Part shown: positions 6,292 to 10,559 of the stretch, in pieces
How positions within the stretch are numbered: the stretch's first letter is position 1
Layout of the letters: every line of letters starts with the position of its first letter
Source of the DNA: Kiritimatiellia bacterium
GTDB taxonomy: Bacteria; Verrucomicrobiota; Kiritimatiellia; RFP12; UBA1067
Assembly (NCBI GenBank): GCA_017479035.1
Contig: JAFVCR010000173.1
Span: 1-10,559 of the forward strand
Direction of reading: 5' to 3'
Length of the DNA: 10,559 bases
Notes under the pieces: generated by a model
Seen by the model: only the letters and a program-made list of their open reading frames with translations
What the model was told of the DNA's origin: nothing
Database searches by the model: none
Position numbers and translations under genes: made by a program

Positions 6292-8409
6292 ATGAGAAAG
6301 ATACTGTTGGTGCAAGGCGTATGCTGCCTTGCATTTGGAGCGGCGGCGCAGGAGGCTGCTGCGGAAAGTCCGGCGGAGGCGGTTGCCGTGGAATTGCCGG
6401 AGGTTGTGGTGGAGGCGAGCCGCCTCGGGAACACGCCAATGGAAATGCCGCAGGATGTGCAGGTGATAGATCGCGCGGCGATTGCGGCCACGGGCGCGAA
6501 AAGCGTGGGCGAAGTGCTTGAAAAGGCGGCGCCGTCGATACATCTGCACCGTTTGGGGGCGGGGAATCCGGCGATGACGCAGTTGGCAACGCGCGGATGG
6601 GGAGAGAGCGGTTTCGGGAGGCTGCTGGTGATGGTGGACGGCGAACGGTTGAATTCGGTCGACATGTCCGCGCCGGATCTTTCGCGGATTCCGCTGGCGA
6701 ACGTGCGCAAGATAGAGGTGCTGCACGGGCCGCAGACGGTGCTGTACGGGGATAATTCGTCGGCCGGCGTGGTGAATATACTTACCGACATCGATGGCGG
6801 CAAGGACGATGTGGACTACTCCACCAAGACGCGTATCGGCGCGCACGGGGGGAGCTGGGAGACGTTCGGCGGGGACGTGGCGGTGCGCACTGGCGATGCA
6901 GAACTTGCAACCATCGCATGGGCAAACGCTAACTGGGAAAAGTCGCGCGGCTATCGCGGCAACTCTGGATGGGAAATCTGGAATGCGGACGGCGGCGTGA
7001 AAAAGTTTTTCGAGAATGGATCGTTTTTCAAGTTTTCCGCGTTCTACAACGATGCCAACTCGCGCTTGCCGCAGCAACTGTCGTATGCCAAATGGCATTC
7101 CGCGCCGAGGCATACGGATTTCGAGGCGAACAAGTATCGCCGCATTTCGTCCGGCTTCGACATGCAGGTGGAAGGCGTGGTGAACGACGAGAACAAGGTG
7201 CGCCTGGACGTGAATGTGGCAAACCGCAAGATGCGTTCGCCTTCGTGGTATTACGGCGGCTGGCAGGATTACGATTGGGCTACGGGATTGCCTACGGATT
7301 ATGTTTCGTACGACTCTCTCTATGCGTACATGTATGACATCTGGAGCTACGATTTCACTCCGCAATGGATCAATACCACGGCAGTCTTCGGCCTCGACAA
7401 TGAACTCGTGGCGGGTGCAAACTATCGCTACGACCGCCTTGACGGCAAAACCGCTTCCGGCACGTGGTACTCGCCTTCGTATTACAACGACTGGTACGGC
7501 GCCGGCGTGAAGGATTGGAGCAAATACCGCTACGAACGCCAGACGATGGCTTTCTTCGCGCAGGACACGCTGCATTTCACGGATTATCTGGCAATGCAAC
7601 TCGGCGCGCGCTACCAGCGCACATGGAGCGGCAACACGCAGGCGTTGAAGAACTCCCGCACCGACAACATGGGCGCATACGAGGCCGCGCTTCTGTTCAC
7701 GCCGGCGGACGACCTCAAGACGTATGTCCGCTTCGCCAGGTTCTTCCGCAATCCGTTCCTCGACGAAGTGCCGTACAACCAATCCTACCAGATTTCCAAA
7801 CTCCTTGCACCCGAGCACGGCTGGAGCGTGGACGTGGGCGGCGAATGGCGTTTCCTGGACGATTTCTCTGTCGCCGCCGATGCCTACATCACCAAGACCA
7901 AAAAAGAAATCTTCTACGACGCTACCGGCACGCCCGCGAACAATGTCAATTCTCCGTCCGACACCATCCGCGAAGGTTTCGATCTGCGCGGCGCGTGGGA
8001 GAAAGACAAACTCGCCGGCCTGGCTATCGGCTACTCGTACGTCAATGCCGAATTCGACGGCGGCCGCTACGACGGCAACACCATCCCGTGCGTCCCCGAA
8101 TCCACCGTATCCCTCACCGGCCGCGTGTGGTTGTGGGACGACTGCTTCATCTTCGGCGGCTACCGCTACCAGTCGTACCAGATTTCCTGCAGCGACTTCC
8201 ACAACACCGCTCGCAAGATCCCCGCATTCGGGCTCTTCAACATCGGTGCGGCGTATGAAGCCTCCTCCGGTCTCCTGAAAGGCTGGTCGTTCCGCTTCGC
8301 TATCGACAACCTCCTCGACAAGAACTATTGCGACTGGTCCACCTACGGCTCCAACTACTGGCCCGGTGCCGGCCGCAACTACCAGTTCTCGGTTTCGTAC
8401 GCGTTCTGA
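6292..8409 (+). CDS. btuB: TonB-dependent outer-membrane receptor, BtuB-like (cobalamin uptake)
   Basis: Outer-membrane beta-barrel receptor, predicted to take up cobalamin or a related corrinoid using energy from TonB/ExbBD. The protein has 705 residues. Residues 1-19 form a signal peptide (MRKILLVQG, cleavage around GAAA). A TonB-box-like LPEVVVEAS follows at 35-43. The plug domain covers about 50-167 (VGEVLEKAAPSIHL, LLVMVDGERLNSVD, VRKIEVLHGPQTVLYG, SAGVVNILTD). The barrel fills the rest, rich in alternating aromatic strands, and ends in QFSVSYAF with the terminal Phe typical of barrel insertion. AAAGGA (6279-6284) precedes the ATG. The cobalamin riboswitch upstream and the BtuC/BtuD-like genes downstream support B12 as substrate. 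Codon choice changes from G-ending in the first third to C-ending in the last part, following the change of strand skew near base 7020. TGATG overlaps bring the next gene within 5 bp. Confidence 0.85.
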   Translation: MRKILLVQGVCCLAFGAAAQEAAAESPAEAVAVELPEVVVEASRLGNTPMEMPQDVQVIDRAAIAATGAKSVGEVLEKAAPSIHLHRLGAGNPAMTQLATRGWGESGFGRLLVMVDGERLNSVDMSAPDLSRIPLANVRKIEVLHGPQTVLYGDNSSAGVVNILTDIDGGKDDVDYSTKTRIGAHGGSWETFGGDVAVRTGDAELATIAWANANWEKSRGYRGNSGWEIWNADGGVKKFFENGSFFKFSAFYNDANSRLPQQLSYAKWHSAPRHTDFEANKYRRISSGFDMQVEGVVNDENKVRLDVNVANRKMRSPSWYYGGWQDYDWATGLPTDYVSYDSLYAYMYDIWSYDFTPQWINTTAVFGLDNELVAGANYRYDRLDGKTASGTWYSPSYYNDWYGAGVKDWSKYRYERQTMAFFAQDTLHFTDYLAMQLGARYQRTWSGNTQALKNSRTDNMGAYEAALLFTPADDLKTYVRFARFFRNPFLDEVPYNQSYQISKLLAPEHGWSVDVGGEWRFLDDFSVAADAYITKTKKEIFYDATGTPANNVNSPSDTIREGFDLRGAWEKDKLAGLAIGYSYVNAEFDGGRYDGNTIPCVPESTVSLTGRVWLWDDCFIFGGYRYQSYQISCSDFHNTARKIPAFGLFNIGAAYEASSGLLKGWSFRFAIDNLLDKNYCDWSTYGSNYWPGAGRNYQFSVSYAF

Positions 8410-8410
8410 T
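7020..8410. other. Zone where the G/C strand skew reverses
   Basis: Hand counts per 60 bases on the + strand give G27/C11 at 2641, G26/C15 at 4681 (inside a minus-strand gene), G30/C11 at 6361 and G21/C8 at 6961. They then give G12/C19 at 7021, G16/C18 at 7441, G18/C21 at 8101, G13/C26 at 8881, G11/C26 at 9421 and G12/C26 at 9961 (inside a minus-strand gene). The sign depends on position, not on gene direction. G-rich to C-rich in the + direction is the polarity of a replication terminus. Confidence 0.55.
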
Positions 8411-8413
8411 GCG

Positions 8414-9250
8414 ATGCCGTATCTTGCCGCCATCATCGTAGGCGCGGCACTTGCCGCAAGCGGCGCGGCGTTGCAATCTCTCCTCGCCAACCCGCTTGCG
8501 GAGCCGTATATCCTTGGGACCGTCGGCTCCGCTGCTCTTGCGGCGGCGGCGGCATGCGCTCTCGGCCTCGAAACGAGCCTTGGCATGTGGGTGCGCAACG
8601 CCGCTGCTCTTTCCGGCGCGGCTGCCGGGCTTCTGCTGGTCCTCGCCGTCGCGCGTTCCTCCAAAAACCGTAGCAAATCCACCATCATCCTCGCAGGATT
8701 CGTTGTCGGCTCCTTCACCGGTTCTGCGGACATGGTGGTCATGCAAACCCTCCCGCCAGAGCAATTTGCCGACCTCTCGCGCTGGCTCTATGGCAACCTC
8801 TCTTCTCCCGATCCAATGGCTCTTGCCGTGGCATCTGCTATGGTTGCCGTCTCTCTCGCCGGTCTCTATTCCCAAAACCGCTCTCTCGACGCTCTCGCCC
8901 TCGGCCCCGACACCGCCGCAACGCTTGGAGTCAACGTAAAGAAGACTACCCTCGCCACTCTCGCTTGTTGCGCCGCCGCCACCGCCGCCGCCGTTTCCCT
9001 TGCAGGTGCTATCGGCTTTCTCGGGCTTGTCGTTCCCCATGCCGTGCGGCGTTTTACCGGTGCCTCTCACCGGCGCGTCCTGCCCGCATCCGCTCTTGCC
9101 GGCGCATTGGCACTGATGGCGGCGCAATACGTCTGCGAACTTGCCGACCGCCGCGTCACCGCCGGCGGAGTATGCGCTCTTGCTCTCTCGCCCGTATTCT
9201 TCGCGATGCTTGCCAAAGGAGGTCTCGATGGATCTTCCGCAGATCGGTGA
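8414..9250 (+). CDS. btuC: BtuC-like FecCD-family permease of a B12 ABC importer, missing the first membrane helix
   Basis: Inner-membrane permease of a type II ABC importer, predicted to move cobalamin from periplasm to cytoplasm. The protein has 278 residues. It begins at the conserved segment that normally follows helix 1 (LAAIIVGAALAASGAALQSLLANPLAEPYILG), a position near residue 60 in E. coli BtuC (326 residues). Later family landmarks are all present: SLAGAIGFLGLVVPHAVRRFTG, the coupling region that meets the ATPase, then LPASALAGALALMAAQ, and a final hydrophobic segment SPVFFAMLAKG. The in-frame sequence upstream of ATG 8414 (including a GTG at 8366) encodes polar residues within the receptor gene and does not supply the missing helix. 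The start lies 4 bp after the receptor stop; the end overlaps the ATPase gene by 23 bp. This implies tight translational coupling. Family is confident; B12 specificity follows from the riboswitch and receptor. Confidence 0.82.
   Translation: MPYLAAIIVGAALAASGAALQSLLANPLAEPYILGTVGSAALAAAAACALGLETSLGMWVRNAAALSGAAAGLLLVLAVARSSKNRSKSTIILAGFVVGSFTGSADMVVMQTLPPEQFADLSRWLYGNLSSPDPMALAVASAMVAVSLAGLYSQNRSLDALALGPDTAATLGVNVKKTTLATLACCAAATAAAVSLAGAIGFLGLVVPHAVRRFTGASHRRVLPASALAGALALMAAQYVCELADRRVTAGGVCALALSPVFFAMLAKGGLDGSSADR
9215..9222 (+). promoter_or_regulatory. Strong ribosome binding site fixing the ATPase start
   Basis: AAAGGAGG ends 5 bases before the ATG at 9228. It makes 9228 the start and rules out the longer in-frame ATG at 9141, whose extra residues (MPTAASPPAEYALLLSRPYS) do not resemble an ABC ATPase. 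Confidence 0.8.
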
Positions 9251-9725
9251 ACGCATCGCCGTCACAGGCCCCAACGGTTCCGGCAAGACCACTCTTCTGC
9301 GCCAGATGGCGCGCGAAGCAGTCCGCCAAGGCATCCGTTGCTTTTTCCTCCCGCAGACTCCTGCATTCCCGCCCGTGAAAGTGCTCGATTACGTGCTTCT
9401 CGGCCGCACCCGACACCTCCCCGCATGGCGCAAAACGCCTTCACGCGACCTCTCGATCGCCCTTTCCGCTCTCGATACTCTCCACATCGCCCATTTCGCC
9501 TCGCGCCCCCTCCGCCAACTCTCCCAAGGCGAACGCCAACGCTGCGCCCTAGCCCTAGCCCTCGCCTCGGAGGCCGACATCTTTTTCCTAGACGAACCCT
9601 CTGCTTTCCTCGACTCCTCGTCACGCGCCGTCTTCTATTCCGCCTTTGCCCGCGCAACTCTTGCAATGGCCATCCACGGTGCGCTTCCGCCGTCATTTTT
9701 CACTCGTCGCATCCTCCTTCCCTGA
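9228..9725 (+). CDS. btuD: BtuD-like ABC ATPase, unusually short
   Basis: ATP-binding subunit expected to power the BtuC-like permease. It has only 165 residues; the family usually has about 250. All core motifs are present in order: Walker A GPNGSGKTT (14-22), Q-loop Gln43 in FFLPQTP, the family-typical VLDYVLLGRTRHL (52-64), signature LSQGE (98-102, Gln in place of the common Gly), Walker B ADIFFLDEP (116-124, catalytic Glu123), and a possible switch His150 in AMAIHGALPP. Three parts are reduced. Only 13 residues precede Walker A, so the usual N-terminal strands and aromatic A-loop are absent. The stretch from Walker A to the Q-loop is about half the normal length. The protein stops 15 residues after His150. 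The 3' end overlaps the convergent flavodoxin gene by 33 bp. It may be a minimal working subunit or a degenerating one; the intact motifs favour function. Confidence 0.8.
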   Translation: MDLPQIGERIAVTGPNGSGKTTLLRQMAREAVRQGIRCFFLPQTPAFPPVKVLDYVLLGRTRHLPAWRKTPSRDLSIALSALDTLHIAHFASRPLRQLSQGERQRCALALALASEADIFFLDEPSAFLDSSSRAVFYSAFARATLAMAIHGALPPSFFTRRILLP

Positions 9726-10355
9726 ACCGAAAATCCTCTCTAGCCACTCCACCACATCCTTTTGCGCCCCGTGCGTCGTCACGCCCACACCCACGCGCCT
9801 TTCGATCTGGTTGGATCCTCTGGCCGTAAAACTTTCCAACACGTTTGCATCCCTGCACACCCTCTTCACGTCCGCCGCAAACCTTCCCGCTCCGCCTCCC
9901 CCGTGCGTCGAGAACGGCACCACCGTCTTGCCCTTGAAATCCCTCCCCTCAAAGAACTTCGCCACCGGGAACGCCCACGTCCCGTACCATATCGGCGTGC
10001 CCACAAACACCACGTCATACCCGTCCATGTCCGGCAGCGGCTCTATTTCCCTGTATTTCCCGCTTTCGAGCTCCTCCCTCGCCGCCGCCAGCGTTGCCGT
10101 ATACGGCTCCGGATACGCCTCCACCGGCTTTATTTCAACGAGGTCTCCCCCCGTCGCCTCCTGTATCCATTTCGCCACCGTCGCCGTATTGCCCACTTTC
10201 GACTGCGAGTAATACACCACCGCCACCTTGCCCGGCACTCTGCCCGTGAACTTTGCCGTCTTCGCGCCGTTCCACGCCGCCATTGCCTTGCATCCTGCGA
10301 TCGCCGCCGCGCCTATCGCCGCCGCCACCGCCACAATCACTGCCACCGTCTTCAT
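9693..10355 (-). CDS. Flavodoxin-family protein with lipoprotein signal
   Basis: FMN-binding electron carrier or reductase of the flavodoxin fold, 220 residues. The N-terminus (MKTVAVIVAVAAAIGAAAIAGC) is hydrophobic after one Lys and ends in the lipobox IAGC, so Cys22 is a likely lipidation site and the domain would face the periplasm. The flavodoxin core starts near residue 43: KVAVVYYSQSKVGNTATVAK carries the FMN-phosphate loop (50-58), and VVFVGTPIWYGTWAFPVAKFF and VVPFSTHGGGGAGRF supply the other flavin-binding loops. It resembles the flavodoxin_4 type. The start is set by AGGAGG at 10365-10370, nine bases upstream. It is 19 bp downstream of the phosphomannomutase stop, hence probably co-transcribed with it. 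Redox partner unknown. Confidence 0.83.
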   Translation of the reverse strand: MKTVAVIVAVAAAIGAAAIAGCKAMAAWNGAKTAKFTGRVPGKVAVVYYSQSKVGNTATVAKWIQEATGGDLVEIKPVEAYPEPYTATLAAAREELESGKYREIEPLPDMDGYDVVFVGTPIWYGTWAFPVAKFFEGRDFKGKTVVPFSTHGGGGAGRFAADVKRVCRDANVLESFTARGSNQIERRVGVGVTTHGAQKDVVEWLERIFGSGKEDATSEK

Positions 10356-10364
10356 CTTTACTTT

Positions 10365-10370
10365 CCTCCT
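10365..10370 (-). promoter_or_regulatory. Ribosome binding site of the flavodoxin gene
   Basis: On the minus strand a full AGGAGG stands nine bases before the ATG, in the 19-bp gap after the mutase stop. Its strength contrasts with the near-leaderless starts elsewhere in the window. Confidence 0.8.
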
Positions 10371-10374
10371 TTTT

Positions 10375-10559
10375 TCAAATCCACTCTCCCCCCACCTTAT
10401 CCTCCAGCCCCCTCTCGCACTCGTACAGGATCCGCAGCAGCGGCTCGGTGTTCGACCTCCTCACGCACACCCACCCGTGCTCGTAATCCACCCGCACTCC
10501 ATCCATCTCCGTCCGTGCTGTTTCTTTGCCGAACGCCCCTCCCGCGAACCTCTCCAGCA
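10375..10559 (-). CDS. C-terminal end of phosphomannomutase/phosphoglucomutase (cut by the window edge)
   Basis: The minus-strand frame is open from the right edge to the TGA at 10377-10375, giving 60 visible residues. They match the end of domain 4 of alpha-D-phosphohexomutases: MDGVRVDYEHGWVCVRRSNTEPLLRILYECE read in two pieces (MDGVRVDYEHGWVCV, then RRSNTEPLLRILYE), where the SNTEP loop binds the sugar phosphate. The enzyme interconverts hexose 6- and 1-phosphates for nucleotide-sugar synthesis in the cytoplasm. The N-terminal two thirds with the catalytic phosphoserine lie outside the window, so substrate preference cannot be judged. The lipoprotein flavodoxin follows 19 bp downstream, suggesting one transcript. 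There is no obvious functional link between the two. Confidence 0.85.
   Translation of the reverse strand, partial: LERFAGGAFGKETARTEMDGVRVDYEHGWVCVRRSNTEPLLRILYECERGLEDKVGGEWI

Noticed and set aside
7299..7309. Possible XerD half-site of a dif site (TTATGTTTCGT, 8 of 11 to TTATGTTAAAT)
   Set aside because: The bases upstream show no XerC half-site and the match lies in a coding region; too weak to call despite the skew switch nearby.
6070..8742. Very long minus-strand open frame (890 codons) opposite the btuB-like gene
   Set aside because: It is a GC-driven shadow: the plus strand shows a complete signal peptide, plug domain and barrel with matching codon structure; the antisense product has no recognisable domain.
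9141..9227. Longer start for the ATPase at ATG 9141
   Set aside because: AAAGGAGG sits just before 9228, and the added residues overlap the permease C-terminus and do not resemble the N-terminal strands of ABC ATPases.
1..10559. CRISPR array, tRNA, rRNA, insertion sequence or transposase
   Set aside because: No regularly spaced repeats, cloverleaf sequence, terminal inverted repeats with a transposase, or rRNA-like stretch was seen on either strand.

Overview
This window looks like chromosomal DNA from a Gram-negative bacterium. It encodes a TonB-dependent outer-membrane receptor, several Sec signal peptides and a lipobox, and it uses sigma70-type promoters with 17-bp spacers. Ala-rich proteins, repeated TTGACC-N17-TATAAT promoters placed almost on start codons, and strong strand asymmetry could fit the Verrucomicrobiota/Kiritimatiellota/Lentisphaerota side of the tree. 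That placement is a low-confidence inference.

Layout. Bases 1-2309 are a lower-GC restriction island: the tail of an unrecognised gene, a HindVP-family type II restriction endonuclease, and an overlapping DUF3883-type putative nuclease. No DNA methyltransferase is visible, so the partner must lie to the left if it exists. Two near-identical 41-bp promoter-bearing direct repeats (353-393 and 2604-2644) bracket this endonuclease module. After a gene-free stretch (2310-2603) come two secreted proteins in an ATGA-overlapping operon (2648-4338). A convergent RNase II/R-family exoribonuclease without N-terminal cold-shock domains follows (4351-5976).

A divergent intergenic region (5977-6291) holds the rnr-like promoter, two perfect inverted repeats, a second promoter and a cobalamin riboswitch. 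The riboswitch leads a tightly packed B12 uptake operon: a BtuB-like receptor, a BtuC-like permease lacking the first membrane helix, and a very short BtuD-like ATPase (165 aa). No binding protein (BtuF) or second permease is seen in the window. On the opposite strand at the right edge are a predicted lipoprotein flavodoxin and, upstream of it, the C-terminal end of a phosphomannomutase/phosphoglucomutase.

At the largest scale, the + strand is strongly G-rich from about 2640 to 7020 and strongly C-rich from about 8400 to the end, whichever strand the genes are on. The change happens inside the btuB-like gene. This is the polarity expected at a replication terminus.

I do not see a clearly new multi-gene system. 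The best leads are the promoter repeats flanking the restriction module, the near-leaderless promoter layout, the skew switch and the stripped-down B12 importer.
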